Positions 34,021 to 43,007 of a stretch of 64,000 nt of DNA are shown in pieces. Location: NCBI GenBank assembly GCA_965261585.1, contig CBDHDN010000055.1:62001-126000 (forward strand), in the 5' to 3' direction. Below the pieces are notes generated by a model. The model saw only the letters and a list, made by a program, of their open reading frames with translations, was not told the DNA's origin and did not search any database. A program made the position numbers and the translations under genes. The stretch is from CBDHDN01 sp965261585. Lineage in GTDB: Bacteria > Pseudomonadota > Alphaproteobacteria > UBA6615. Position 1 is the stretch's first letter, and every line of letters starts with the position of its first letter.

Positions 34021-34980
34021 ATGCAGTTTCAACGAATTCTCGGTGCCGTCCTTGGCGTCGTGGTTGCCGTGGCCATGGGCGTCGGCGCCGCGACGGCGCA
34101 GTCGTTCCCGGAGAAGCCGATTACGCTGATCCTGCCGCTTGGCGCCGGCGGGTCGCACGACCTCAACGCCCGGGTGTTCACGAGCGTACTGCCGGAATTC
34201 CTCGGCCAGCCGGTCGTCGTCCAGCTGATGCCGGGCGCCAGCGGCCAGACCGGCACGGCCGCGGCGGCGACCGCGCCGGCCGACGGCCACACGCTGCTGT
34301 TCTCGCACAATTTCTTCGACCAGTTGCAGCAGCACGTCACCGAGCTCCCGTACAATCCGATGGAAGACTTCGTGACCGTCGTGCGTCTCAACTTCGCGCC
34401 GGCCTCGATCGTCGTGCGGTCCGACAGCCCGTACAACACGCTGGATGAGCTGCTCGCGTTCGGTCGGGACAACCCGGGCAAGCTGAAGTTCGGCCACAGC
34501 GGCCAATGGGGCGCCATCATGGTGCCCGGCGCGCGCTTGCTCGACGAGGCCGGCGTCGTCGCCAACTTCACGCCGTTCCAGGGCGGCGGCCCGGCGCTGC
34601 GCGCGCTGCTGGCCGGCGACGTCGACTTTTCCATGATGTTCCCGTCGGTCATCGAGGCCCAGGGCGACAACCTGCGGACCCTGGCGAGCGCCGGCTCGGA
34701 GCGTACCTTCGGCGAGGTGCCGACGTTCGGCGAGCTCGGCTTCAAGAGCGACATCGGCATGATGCAGCGCGTCGTCTTCGCGCCGCGGGGCATCCCCGCC
34801 GATCGCCTGGCAACGCTGCGCGGCGCGTTCGCCGAGTTGCAGGAAAACCGGACGTTCCAACGGCTGATGTCACGCCTCGGCGAGGACTTGTCCACATTCA
34901 TGGATGGCGCCGACTATGAGGCCCTGCGGCCGCAGCAGAGCGCCGCGTTCAAGGAGGTTGTCGAGTCGATCACGAAATAG
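34021..34980 (+). CDS. tctC: Tripartite tricarboxylate transporter periplasmic receptor (TctC/Bug type)
   Basis: A 319-residue receptor with a signal peptide (MQFQRILGAVLGVVVAVAMG, cleavage probably after ATAQS). It has Bug-family blocks FPEKPITLILPLGAGGSHDL, GQPVVVQLMPGASGQTGTAA, LKFGHSGQWGAIMVPGARLL and FTPFQGGGPALRALLAGDVD. The ATG at 34021 follows AGGGAGGAGAGC. It heads an operon with a two-domain barrel protein and a carboxymuconolactone decarboxylase-family protein. The Asp that contacts carboxylate ligands in Bug proteins is suggested in GSHDLNARV. Confidence 0.9.
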   Translation: MQFQRILGAVLGVVVAVAMGVGAATAQSFPEKPITLILPLGAGGSHDLNARVFTSVLPEFLGQPVVVQLMPGASGQTGTAAAATAPADGHTLLFSHNFFDQLQQHVTELPYNPMEDFVTVVRLNFAPASIVVRSDSPYNTLDELLAFGRDNPGKLKFGHSGQWGAIMVPGARLLDEAGVVANFTPFQGGGPALRALLAGDVDFSMMFPSVIEAQGDNLRTLASAGSERTFGEVPTFGELGFKSDIGMMQRVVFAPRGIPADRLATLRGAFAELQENRTFQRLMSRLGEDLSTFMDGADYEALRPQQSAAFKEVVESITK

Positions 34981-35059
34981 CTCCAGGGCTCGACAGGGAT
35001 TGGGAGGGGCGTCGCCTCGGCGGCGCCTTTTCCATGTCCGGTGCGGCGCGGAGGCGGCG

Positions 35060-35797
35060 ATGGACAACGGTATCTGGGCGAGTTGGTACGACCTGCCGGC
35101 GGACGGTAGAGACGCGCATTTGGCGTGGCTGCATGAAGCCTATCTGCCGGCCCTGACGACCCATCCGGGCCATGCCTGGGTGGCCCACTACGAGGTCGTC
35201 GGTGGTGGCGCCGACATGGCGAAGCTGGCCGACCGGCTGGCCCGACCGGAAGAGGATGGCGTCGGCCAGGGCGCGGCCTATGTGCAGCTCGTCGGCGCGG
35301 CGTCGCCGCACGTCTTCTTCCACCGCGATGCGCCCTGGCGGCCGGACCGGCAAAGCGCCGAGACAAGCGCCCGGCTCGGGCAGCGCACCGGCGTGCGCAG
35401 CGGCGTCTTCGTCGAGGAGGCCCGGGTCAATGGCCCGGCGTTCGATGCGACGGTGCCGGGCGGTACGCCGGCGCTGGCGATCCAGCTCGGCAACTTCCGG
35501 ATCCGCAGCGCGGAGGAGGAGTTCGACCTCGGCGGCTGGTATGCGCAATATCGGCTGCCGGCGATGACGCGCATGCCCGGCGTCGTCGCGACCCGCAAGC
35601 TCGCCGGCTTGGCCGGCTGGGCGAAGCACGCGATCCTCTACGAGTTCACCTCGCTCGAGGCGCGGCTCGAGCATTTCGAGAGGCCCCATGAAGCGCTGGC
35701 GCTTGACGAAAACGAGTGGACCGGCCGCATCGTGCGGCTGACGATCCACGCGCCCGGCTCGCCGAGCATCGGCCGCCGCACCTGGCCGGCGGCCTGA
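35060..35797 (+). CDS. Uncharacterised protein, probable tandem dimeric alpha/beta-barrel fold
   Basis: A 245-residue protein without a firm family match. Each half contains a W-Y-x2-R/LPA-like segment (GIWASWYDLPADGRDAHLAW; DLGGWYAQYRLPAMTRMPGV) followed by a strand resembling EthD/NIPSNAP dimeric barrels, so an internal duplication is likely. It lies between tctC and the CMD-family gene on the same strand, pointing to a catabolic role for the compound imported by TctABC. The exact function is unknown. Confidence 0.6.
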   Translation: MDNGIWASWYDLPADGRDAHLAWLHEAYLPALTTHPGHAWVAHYEVVGGGADMAKLADRLARPEEDGVGQGAAYVQLVGAASPHVFFHRDAPWRPDRQSAETSARLGQRTGVRSGVFVEEARVNGPAFDATVPGGTPALAIQLGNFRIRSAEEEFDLGGWYAQYRLPAMTRMPGVVATRKLAGLAGWAKHAILYEFTSLEARLEHFERPHEALALDENEWTGRIVRLTIHAPGSPSIGRRTWPAA

Positions 35798-35815
35798 CCG
35801 AAAGGAACGCAAACC

Positions 35816-36469
35816 ATGGCCTTGCTGCACGCGATCCAGGACGACGAGGCGTCGCCTGAGGCGCTCAAGCTGTTCGAGCACAGCCGCAAGATCTTCGGCC
35901 GTGTCGCCAATTCGCTGCGTGTGGCGGCGCACACGCCGCGGGTGGCCCAGGCCCTGTTCGGCTTTCTCGTCGCGGCGACACGCAAGGAGATCTCAGGCGA
36001 ACTCGACATCCGCACGAAGACCCTGGTGATCCTCAAGACCTCCATGCTCAACGGCTGCAAATACTGCGTCGGCCACAACGTCATGCTGGGCCGCGCCTGG
36101 GGTATGACCGATGAACACGTCGCGGCGCTCGAGGACGGTTACGCCGCATCCGAGTTGTTCTCGCCGGCCGAGCGGGCGGCGATCGCCTGGGCCGAGGACC
36201 TGACGATGCTGACCTACCGCCAGCACCCGGAAGCGATGGACGCGCTGAAGCAGCATTACAGCGAGGCCCAGATCGTCGAGATCACCATGGTCAGCGGCTT
36301 TTTCAACTTCTGGAACCGGTTCAACGACGGCCTGCAGATGGACCCCGAGGGCCAGCAGGTCACCGAGCTGTTCAAGAAGTCGGTGAAGGTCGACCCGGCC
36401 GCTTACGTCACCTTCATGCAGGACTGCTGGTGGGCGCGCGAGAGCGTCAGCCGATCGGCCGCCGAATGA
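35816..36469 (+). CDS. Carboxymuconolactone decarboxylase (CMD/AhpD)-family protein
   Basis: A 217-residue all-helical protein with the CxxCxxH redox motif MLNGCKYCVGHNVMLGRAWG (C81, C84, H87). A second CMD half contains SPAERAAIAWAEDLTMLTYR. Family members act as carboxymuconolactone decarboxylases or AhpD-like peroxidase partners; the CxxCxxH version favours a redox function. It starts 18 bp after the preceding gene, with AAAGGAACG as ribosome binding site, so it belongs to the tctC operon. Confidence 0.85.
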   Translation: MALLHAIQDDEASPEALKLFEHSRKIFGRVANSLRVAAHTPRVAQALFGFLVAATRKEISGELDIRTKTLVILKTSMLNGCKYCVGHNVMLGRAWGMTDEHVAALEDGYAASELFSPAERAAIAWAEDLTMLTYRQHPEAMDALKQHYSEAQIVEITMVSGFFNFWNRFNDGLQMDPEGQQVTELFKKSVKVDPAAYVTFMQDCWWARESVSRSAAE

Positions 36470-36602
36470 GTCCGTCGAACGCGGAATAGAGCAGCGTGAA
36501 GTCGACGTCCCAGACGACGAGCGGCGTGCCGGCCCGGGCGATATTGCGTGCAATGCCGGCGCCCTTGTTGCCGGGCCCGATCAGGCCCACCCGTTGCTTC
36601 AC
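36467..36602 (-). pseudogene. 3-hydroxyisobutyrate dehydrogenase-family fragment (NAD-binding N-terminus)
   Basis: On the minus strand, KQRVGLIGPGNKGAGIARNI and ARAGTPLVVWDVD give the start of an NAD_binding_2 Rossmann domain. After about 45 residues the match ends at the 3' end of the CMD-family gene. Only the dinucleotide-binding start survives. It is a remnant, overlapping the end of the convergent gene by a few bases. Confidence 0.6.
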
Positions 36603-36667
36603 CCATGTAACGGGGTTGAACCGCCGGAAAACGCGGGCATACGCGGCCGGTTCCGGTCGACTCTAGG

Positions 36668-37771
36668 ATGGCCGGCATGCCGAAGGATCCCGATCCCGCC
36701 GACGAATTCGCGACGAATCAGGAGCTTATCGTCGCCGCCAGCGAGAACCTCGAGCAGGGCGTGTGGGACTACATTACCGGCGGCGGCGAATCCGAGACGA
36801 CGCTTCGGCGCAACCGCCAAAGCCTCGACTCGATCGCCTTTCGGCCACGAGTGTTGCGCGATGTCTCGGAGGTCGACACGAGCGGCACGTTGCTCGGCCA
36901 TCGGCTGCGCCTGCCCATCGTGCTGGCGCCCATGGGGTCGATGCAGACCATGTCGGCCAACGGCGCGGTCGATGCGGCGCGCGCCGCCGCCGCCTGCGGC
37001 ACGATCCAGATCGTCAGCTCGGTCACGCAACCCGACTTCGAGACGACGGCGGCCAGCACCGCTGCACCGAAGATCCTGCAGCTCTACGTCTTTGGCGACC
37101 TGGACTGGGCCGAGGCCATGCTCGCGCGGATCAAGGCGGCCGGCTATGTCGCCCTGTGCCTGACCGTCGATACCGCCGTGATCAGCGCGCGCGAGCGGGT
37201 GCGGTTCAGCCGCTGGACGCCGCCGTCGCGCCGTTATGATCCCGACCGTATCCACCAGGCGCGGCTGACCTGGGACAGCGTCGAGCGTTATCGCGACATG
37301 ATCGGCCTGCCGATCATCACCAAGGGCATCGCGACGGCCGAGGACGCGACCATCGCGGTGGAGCGCGGCGTCGACGCCGTCTACGTCTCGAACCATGGCG
37401 GGCGTCAGCTCGACCACGGGCAGGCGGCGATCGACGCGCTGCCGGAAGTCGTGGCCGCGGTCAATGGCCGGGCCGCCATCGTGTTCGACAGCGGCGTTCA
37501 GCGCGGCTCCGACGTCGTCAAGGCGCTTGCGCTGGGCGCCGATGTCGTCGCCATCGGCAAGTTGCAGGCCTGGGCCCTGGCCGCTGCCGGCGAGGCCGGC
37601 TGCCGCCGCACGCTGGAGATCCTGCAGGCCGAAGTCCGCACGACCATGGCGCTGTTGGGCGTCACCCGGCTGGCCGAGCTGGGCCCCGACTACCTGACCC
37701 GCGCCGAGCCGACGACCCCGCCGCACGAAATGAGCGCCTTCGTCCACCTGCCCGAGGGGCGTTTGCGCTAG
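36668..37771 (+). CDS. FMN-dependent alpha-hydroxy-acid oxidising protein
   Basis: A 367-residue TIM-barrel flavoprotein of the lactate/glycolate oxidase family. Motifs: VWDYITGGGESETTLRRNRQ, LPIVLAPMGSMQTMSANGAV, QLYVFGDLDWAEAML, LPIITKGIATAEDA and the catalytic His/Arg in VSNHGGRQLDHGQAAIDALP, followed by VFDSGVQRGSDVVKALALGA. It oxidises a 2-hydroxyacid to the 2-oxoacid. ATG 36668 is used; ATG 36677 is possible. The gene is not obviously in an operon, and brnTA is convergent 21 bp downstream. Confidence 0.88.
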   Translation: MAGMPKDPDPADEFATNQELIVAASENLEQGVWDYITGGGESETTLRRNRQSLDSIAFRPRVLRDVSEVDTSGTLLGHRLRLPIVLAPMGSMQTMSANGAVDAARAAAACGTIQIVSSVTQPDFETTAASTAAPKILQLYVFGDLDWAEAMLARIKAAGYVALCLTVDTAVISARERVRFSRWTPPSRRYDPDRIHQARLTWDSVERYRDMIGLPIITKGIATAEDATIAVERGVDAVYVSNHGGRQLDHGQAAIDALPEVVAAVNGRAAIVFDSGVQRGSDVVKALALGADVVAIGKLQAWALAAAGEAGCRRTLEILQAEVRTTMALLGVTRLAELGPDYLTRAEPTTPPHEMSAFVHLPEGRLR

Positions 37772-37792
37772 GCTCGCCGGCACGCTTGCTGG

Positions 37793-38062
37793 TTACGTAC
37801 CGCGTCGATGAGCTTCGTAGTAGGAGCGCAGGACGGCGTTCATGCGCGTCTGATAGCCGCGGCCCTGTGCCTTGAACCACTCGACCATGTCGGCATCCAG
37901 GCGCACCGTAAGTTGCCGTTTCGGCTCGGCCGGATAGACGACGCGTGCTTCGTTCCAGAAATCCCTGCCAAGGCTAGGGCCTTCGGCGGCATCGGTCCGC
38001 GTCCGATCTTCAATGGCGTCGAGTTCACGGTCCGAGACGGTGGATGTATGCCGCTTTTTCAT
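37793..38062 (-). CDS. brnA: BrnA-type antitoxin
   Basis: An 89-residue protein ending in a ribbon-helix-helix domain: KRQLTVRLDADMVEWFKAQG followed by YQTRMNAVLRSYYEAHR. It overlaps the end of brnT by 38 bp, the normal brnT-brnA order. BrnA neutralises the BrnT ribonuclease and represses the shared promoter. It is complete, so the module is probably working. Confidence 0.9.
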   Translation of the reverse strand: MKKRHTSTVSDRELDAIEDRTRTDAAEGPSLGRDFWNEARVVYPAEPKRQLTVRLDADMVEWFKAQGRGYQTRMNAVLRSYYEAHRRGT

Positions 38063-38300
38063 CCCTGCCTGCCCTCCATGCCGATATGATTCGGCGGCGC
38101 TCGCCGCGCCACGTGTAGACGACTACCAGAAAGTCTCCTTCCCAGTGGCCGACGGCGGCCAAGCGCTCCTCGCCATACTGCTCGCGATCATCCACACGTT
38201 CGAGAACCGGATTTCGGAAGACCTTGGCGGCCCGCACGAAATCCACGCCGTGCTTTTCAATATTGTTCGCTCGCTTGGCTTCGTCCCATTCAAAGTCCAT
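38025..38300 (-). CDS. brnT: BrnT-type ribonuclease toxin
   Basis: A 91-residue RelE-fold toxin: FEWDEAKRANNIEKHGVDFV, YGEERLAAVGHWEGDFLVVV and YTWRGERRRIISAWRAGRDE are the conserved BrnT segments with the catalytic basic residues. It precedes and overlaps brnA. A short dyad CTACATTTGTAG at 38328-38339, just upstream, could be the BrnA operator. Confidence 0.9.
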   Translation of the reverse strand: MDFEWDEAKRANNIEKHGVDFVRAAKVFRNPVLERVDDREQYGEERLAAVGHWEGDFLVVVYTWRGERRRIISAWRAGRDEKAAYIHRLGP

Positions 38301-38429
38301 CTGTTCTCCGTAGTATAGCTACATTTGTAGTTACATTCAAGGCGGTGGCCAAGTAGCCACTGTGGGCGGGCAAACTGCTAGAGTCGCAGGCTCTATCGTC
38401 ACATGTGCATGCGGGGGAGGCGATCTCCA

Positions 38430-39251
38430 ATGAAGACGGTACTGATTACCGGCGCGGCCGGCGGCATCGGCACGCGGCTGCGCACGTTGCTCAAAGGCGT
38501 CTATGCCGATCTGCGTCTCAGCGATCTGGTTGAGCCGCCGGACCTCCAGGCGGACGAGACCTTCAACCAGGCCGATCTGACGGACCTCGTGCAGATCGAG
38601 CGCATCGTTGCCGGCGTCGACGGCATCGTCCACCTGGGCGGGCGTTCGGTCGAGGATGAATGGGACGTCATCCACCCGGCCAATATCGTCGGCACCTACA
38701 ACCTCTTCGAGGCGGCGCGCCGGCAGCGCGTCAAGCGGGTCGTCTTCGCCTCGTCGAACCACGTCATCGGCTTCTACGGCCGCGGCCGGCGCATCGACAA
38801 CCAGGTGTTGCCGCGGCCCGACAGCCGCTACGGCGTCAGCAAGGCCTATGGCGAGGCCTTGGGTGCGCTCTATGCCGACAAATATGGCCTCGGCGTGCTG
38901 TGCATCCGCATCGGCAATGTCGATGACCGGCCGATCGACAAGCGGCGGTTGAGCATCTGGATCAGCCCAGCGGACCTGGTGCAGCTCATGCGCATCGGCC
39001 TGGAGCATCCCGAGCTGCACTACGACGTCGTCTATGGGGCGTCCGACAACGCGCGGGGCTGGTGGGACAATGCCGCGGCCTATCGCCTCGGCTACCGGCC
39101 GCAAAGCCGGGCCGAGGACTTCCGCGACGAGGCCCTGGCGGCGCAAGCCCTGCTGCCGGCCGATCCGATCGGCGATAAGCTCCAGGGAGGTGGTTTCGCG
39201 GCGCATGAGTTCGCGCGGGATGTGCCGGTTTCGGCGACCTGGCCCGACTAG
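38430..39251 (+). CDS. udh: Uronate dehydrogenase-like NAD-dependent epimerase/dehydratase
   Basis: A 273-residue extended SDR enzyme. The Rossmann motif is LITGAAGGIGTRLR and the catalytic pair YGVSK (Y134, K138) follows RVVFASSNHVIGFY. The ISPADLVQLMRIGLEHPEL and GWWDNAAAYRLGYRPQSRAE segments are characteristic of uronate dehydrogenases, which oxidise galacturonate or glucuronate to the aldaro-lactone. ATG 38430 follows GGGGGAGG. Transport (MFS) and Gfo/Idh/MocA genes nearby fit sugar-acid catabolism, but no dedicated operon is seen. Confidence 0.78.
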   Translation: MKTVLITGAAGGIGTRLRTLLKGVYADLRLSDLVEPPDLQADETFNQADLTDLVQIERIVAGVDGIVHLGGRSVEDEWDVIHPANIVGTYNLFEAARRQRVKRVVFASSNHVIGFYGRGRRIDNQVLPRPDSRYGVSKAYGEALGALYADKYGLGVLCIRIGNVDDRPIDKRRLSIWISPADLVQLMRIGLEHPELHYDVVYGASDNARGWWDNAAAYRLGYRPQSRAEDFRDEALAAQALLPADPIGDKLQGGGFAAHEFARDVPVSATWPD

Positions 39252-39444
39252 CCAAGCTAGGATGCCCCATACGCGGTAGCGCTGCCGGGGCCGGGTCTGG
39301 CCGGTGCATGTCGTAACCGGGGCAAAAGGCCGGGCAGGTGAGGCTCGGGTGCGGTGAGTCTGATCCGCCACATATGGGGCAATTGTTGAGCCGCGCCACA
39401 AGATAGCGATATCGTGTGCGTCATTGTTGTGATTCGATCCGGTT

Positions 39445-39800
39445 ATGACCGAATCGCCTCCGGATATCGACGAGCTTGATATCACCTTCCTGAAGGCGTT
39501 GGTTTTGGAACTTCTTGAAGATCAGGCGGCTTTGCGTGCCGAGAACGCGGTGTTGCGTGAAGAGATCCGCCGCCTTAAAGGCCTTTCCGGGCCGCCGGAT
39601 ATCAAGCCCAGCGGCATGGATGGAGAAGCCCGGTCTCGGGGCAAGGCGGGTCGGGCGGCCAACAAGGCGCGGCGTCGGGCCAAGAAAGGCCGGGTTGCGA
39701 TCGATGAGAGGCGCGTGGTCGCGGCCGAGGCACCGGCGGGTTCGCGCTTCAAGGGTTATGAGGATTATCTGGTTCAGGATCTGGTCTGCCGGCCGTACAA
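39445..39800 (+). pseudogene. IS66-like transposase, N-terminal fragment
   Basis: Starts MTESPPDIDELDITFLKALV, with a coiled-coil segment (EDQAALRAENAVLREEIRRL), the PPDIKPSGM motif, a basic linker and FKGYEDYLVQDLV. After this the transposase match ends abruptly at about 39800 and the sequence continues into a PEP-CTERM protein. The DDE domain is absent. The 190 bp before it hold no recognisable gene but may include the element's left end. Confidence 0.7.
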
Positions 39801-40225
39801 TCGGCGATCGGAGCTACAACTTTGATTTCGTGAGCAACGCCGCGACCGTCGTGGATACCGGCGCGATGATGCTCAACAAGCTCAAATTGCCCGACGAGGT
39901 CGATGACGGGTTCCGAGGGGACTTCATCACCTGGCGTTTCTTGGGATTCAGTACCGGCGACGCGTTCCGGTTCGACGTCGATCTCGATCCGGATTCGTTC
40001 GATGACACCGTCGACTACCGGACGATCATGTTCAACAACGGCGCGACCCGGAACGCGGCCGTGTTGGCCCGCTTCGACAACGGCGACAGGCTGCTCGCCA
40101 AGCTGCCCGACAAAGGGATCCGCAGCTCGTACATGTTCCGTATTCCTGAGCCGGCGACCCTCGCACTCTTCGGCTTCGGCCTGGCCGGCCTGGGCGTGAT
40201 GGCGCGCCGTCGCCGGCGCGCCTGA
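39801..40225 (+). pseudogene. PEP-CTERM sorting-domain protein, 5' end lost to the transposase fragment
   Basis: In the frame ending at 40225 the sequence reads GDRSYNFDFVSNAATVVDTG, then FITWRFLGFSTGDAFRFDVD. It ends with FRIPEPATLALFGFGLAGLG and a basic tail of Arg residues. That is a textbook PEP-CTERM signal (Pro-Glu-Pro, hydrophobic helix, basic end) for exosortase processing. No signal peptide remains because the 5' end was replaced by the IS66-like fragment. The genome therefore should encode an exosortase, not seen here. Confidence 0.75.
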
Positions 40226-40334
40226 CGGGGCGACGCGACTGGCGGCGGCGGAACAGCCGCCGCACGCTTTTCACTGACGGCCCACGTGGCGGACTGGTTC
40301 CGCCTGAACGAATGATGCTCTAGTAGTGCGGGTC

Positions 40335-41552
40335 ATGCCGGCCGAGCGTCGTTTCCCCATTCGACTCGTTGTCGCCGTGTGCACGGCGGAAGTCCTGACC
40401 ATGTTGGGCGTGTTCGCGTTTCCGGCGCTGCTGCCCACATTCTTCGATCAGTGGCAGCTCACGAACACCCAGGCCGGCTGGATCAGCGGTATCTACTTCG
40501 CCGCCTATGCCGCCGCCGTGCCGGTGCTGTCGAGCCTGACCGACCGCATCGATGCACGCATCGTCTATCTGCTTGGCGCGGCCGTCGCGGCCGTCGCCGC
40601 CATCGGCTTTGCCCTGTTCGCCGTGGGCTTCTGGAGCGCCCTGGTCCTGCGCGCGCTCGCCGGCGTCGGGCTTGCCGGGACGTACATGCCGGGCGTGCGG
40701 ATCCTCGTCGACCGCTACGGCGGCCCAGCACAGTCGCGGATGATCGCGCTCTACACGGCCAGCTTCAGCCTCGGCACCGCGCTGTCGTTCCTCGTCGCCG
40801 GCCAGGTCGAACAGGTTCTGGGCTGGCAGGGGGCTTTCGCGGTCGCAGCGGCGGCGGCGGCGGCCGCCATGGCTCTCGTGGCAACGCTCCGGCCGATCAG
40901 CCCCGAGCAGCCGGCGCGGCGCGGCATCCTGCTCGACCCCCGCCCGGTGCTGCGCAACCGGCCGGCAATGGGCTACGTCCTGGCCTATGGCGCGCACAGC
41001 TGGGAGCTGTTCGCCATGCGCTCGTGGCTCGTCGCCTTTCTCGTGTTCAGCTTGAGCCTGCAGCCGGCCCGGGGTTTCAGCCTGGCGCCGACGACCGTGG
41101 CGACGCTCAGCGGCCTGGTCGCTATGGCGGCGAGCATCGGCGGGGTGGAGCTGGCACGCCTGGTCGGGCTCAGGCGCCTGATCGGCGTGGTCATGCTGGC
41201 CTCGGCCGCCATGGCCATGGGCATCGGCTTCCTGGCGGCCGTACCGTACGTCGTGCTGGTCGCCCTCGTACTCGTCTATTCCATCGCCGTGCAGATGGAT
41301 TCGGCAGCCCTCACGATCGGCGCGACGACGTCGGCAGAGCCGGGCCGGCGCGGGGCAACCCTGGCTATGCACTCGCTCGTCGGCTTCGGCTGCGCCGGGC
41401 TCGGCCCGCTCGTCGTCGGCATCTTGCTCGACCTCACCGACGCCACGCGCATATGGTCGTGGGGCCTCGCCTTCGCCTCGATGGGCATCGTCGCGGCACT
41501 TGGCCCGGTCGCCCTGTGGACGCTCGGCGGCCGCGGTGACGCAACGCGTTGA
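40335..41552 (+). CDS. MFS transporter
   Basis: A protein of about 405 residues with twelve hydrophobic segments. The MFS loop 2-3 motif is degenerate (SSLTDRIDARIVYLLGAAVA), and GLAGTYMPGVRILVDRYGGP and HSLVGFGCAGLGPLVVGILL resemble cyanate/nitrate-type or aromatic-acid carriers. ATG 40335 is chosen over a GTG nine bases upstream. The last 277 bp are antisense to the extended 3' end of the convergent Gfo/Idh/MocA gene. The substrate is unknown. Confidence 0.82.
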   Translation: MPAERRFPIRLVVAVCTAEVLTMLGVFAFPALLPTFFDQWQLTNTQAGWISGIYFAAYAAAVPVLSSLTDRIDARIVYLLGAAVAAVAAIGFALFAVGFWSALVLRALAGVGLAGTYMPGVRILVDRYGGPAQSRMIALYTASFSLGTALSFLVAGQVEQVLGWQGAFAVAAAAAAAAMALVATLRPISPEQPARRGILLDPRPVLRNRPAMGYVLAYGAHSWELFAMRSWLVAFLVFSLSLQPARGFSLAPTTVATLSGLVAMAASIGGVELARLVGLRRLIGVVMLASAAMAMGIGFLAAVPYVVLVALVLVYSIAVQMDSAALTIGATTSAEPGRRGATLAMHSLVGFGCAGLGPLVVGILLDLTDATRIWSWGLAFASMGIVAALGPVALWTLGGRGDATR

Positions 41553-42736
41553 GCCGGCCGGTCTTCAGCGACCTCGTCGACGCGGACCCAGCGGTGCTCG
41601 GCGGCCGAGCGCTCGACGGCGTCGATGGCGCGGCTGATCTTGTGGCCGAACGCAAAGTCCGGGATGATCCCGAACGGCTCGGCGCCGGCCACCTTGGCGA
41701 CGACGTCGCGCGCCTCGATGATCTTCAGATCGTTGTAGCCGAGGCCCATCCCGGCGATCGGGTGGAACCCGGCATAGCCGGGATGGTCGGGGCCGATGAA
41801 GATCGTCTTGTAGCCCTGTTCGGCGCGCGCATCGGTGAAGCGATAGAGCCGAAGCTCGTTCATCCGCTCCTGATCGAAGAACAACGCGCCCTTGGTGCCC
41901 TGGATCTCGTAGCCGATATAGAGCTTGCGCCCGGTGCCCATGCGGCTGGCCTCGACGACGCCCATAGCGCCGGTGTCGAAGCGCGCCAGGAACATCACGA
42001 CGTCTTCATTCTCGACCTCGGCCATGGGCGCGTCGGCGCGCGCCGTCGAGGTGTGCCCGGAGCCGCCCGACGCGACCGGGCGCCGCTTGATGACCGTCTC
42101 CATCATGCCGCAGACTTCGACGAAGTCGCCGACCAGGTACTGCGCCAGGCTCATCGTGTGGGACGCCATGTCGCCGAGCACGCCGGAGCCGGCGACGGCG
42201 CGCTGCATGCGCCAGCTGACCGGCACCGCCGGGTCGGTCATGAAGTCCTGATCGAACGTGCCGCGGAACTGGATGACGTCGCCGATGTCGCCGGCCTCGA
42301 TCAGCTGCCGGGCCAAGCCCTGGGCCGGGTTCTTCAGGTAGTTGTAGCCCAGGGCCGTGACCGTCCCGGCCTGCTCGGCCGCTGCGGCCATGCGCCCGGA
42401 ATCGCCGGCGTTGAGCGCCATCGGCTTTTCGCAATAGACGTGCTTGCCGGCCGCCAGCGCGGCGAGCGCCATCTCGGCATGGAGGTTGTTCGGCGTGACG
42501 ATGTCGATCAGGTCGACCTTGGGATCGCTCACGACCTCGTGCCAGTCGCCGGTCCAGCGCTTGAAGCCGGACTCCCGGGCCAGCCCCTCGGCCCATGCCG
42601 CGTTGATGTCGGCAACGACTTCCAGCACCGCCACCGCCGGCTCGGTGCCGAACACCATGGGCACGTTGCGATAGGCCGTCGCGTGCGCCCGGCCCATCCA
42701 GCCGGCGCCGATCAGACCGATGCGGACTTCGTTCAT
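41276..42736 (-). CDS. Gfo/Idh/MocA-family oxidoreductase with an abnormal C-terminal extension
   Basis: From ATG 42736 the protein has the Rossmann start VRIGLIGAGWMGRAHATAYR, NNLHAEMALAALAAGKHVYC, EKPMALNAGDSGRMAAAAEQ and the C-terminal domain with GDMASHTMSLAQYLVGDFVE. The family-like region ends around RWVRVDE near 41570. About 95 further residues (to 41276) are antisense to the MFS gene and look like non-coding translation (rich in Arg, Pro, Ala, Ser). A frameshift or stop loss at the natural end is the simplest explanation. The fold itself is intact, so activity is likely. Confidence 0.8.
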   Translation of the reverse strand: MNEVRIGLIGAGWMGRAHATAYRNVPMVFGTEPAVAVLEVVADINAAWAEGLARESGFKRWTGDWHEVVSDPKVDLIDIVTPNNLHAEMALAALAAGKHVYCEKPMALNAGDSGRMAAAAEQAGTVTALGYNYLKNPAQGLARQLIEAGDIGDVIQFRGTFDQDFMTDPAVPVSWRMQRAVAGSGVLGDMASHTMSLAQYLVGDFVEVCGMMETVIKRRPVASGGSGHTSTARADAPMAEVENEDVVMFLARFDTGAMGVVEASRMGTGRKLYIGYEIQGTKGALFFDQERMNELRLYRFTDARAEQGYKTIFIGPDHPGYAGFHPIAGMGLGYNDLKIIEARDVVAKVAGAEPFGIIPDFAFGHKISRAIDAVERSAAEHRWVRVDEVAEDRPAQRVASPRPPSVHRATGPSAATMPIEAKARPHDHMRVASVRSSKMPTTSGPSPAQPKPTSECIARVAPRRPGSADVVAPIVRAAESICTAME

Positions 42737-43007
42737 TGGGACCGATCTCCCTGCCGATCGCCCACGCCCGCGGCGGACGGGGCCGGCCATGATAGGGAGC
42801 CGCGCGCGCAGAGGTCCAGCCCCGGAAAGTCGGGAGCCATCGCGACGCTGCATCGCGGCCGCGGGCCCCGATTGCCGGGCTGGTGTACGATCGCTAGAAC
42901 CTCGCCATGGACATGACGAAGCGCCCCCCTCACCCTCCCACCGCTGGCGCGGCGGGCCCCTCCCTCTCCCGCCGTGGGAGAGGGAAAACACAGCGCGATC
43001 CATCCCC

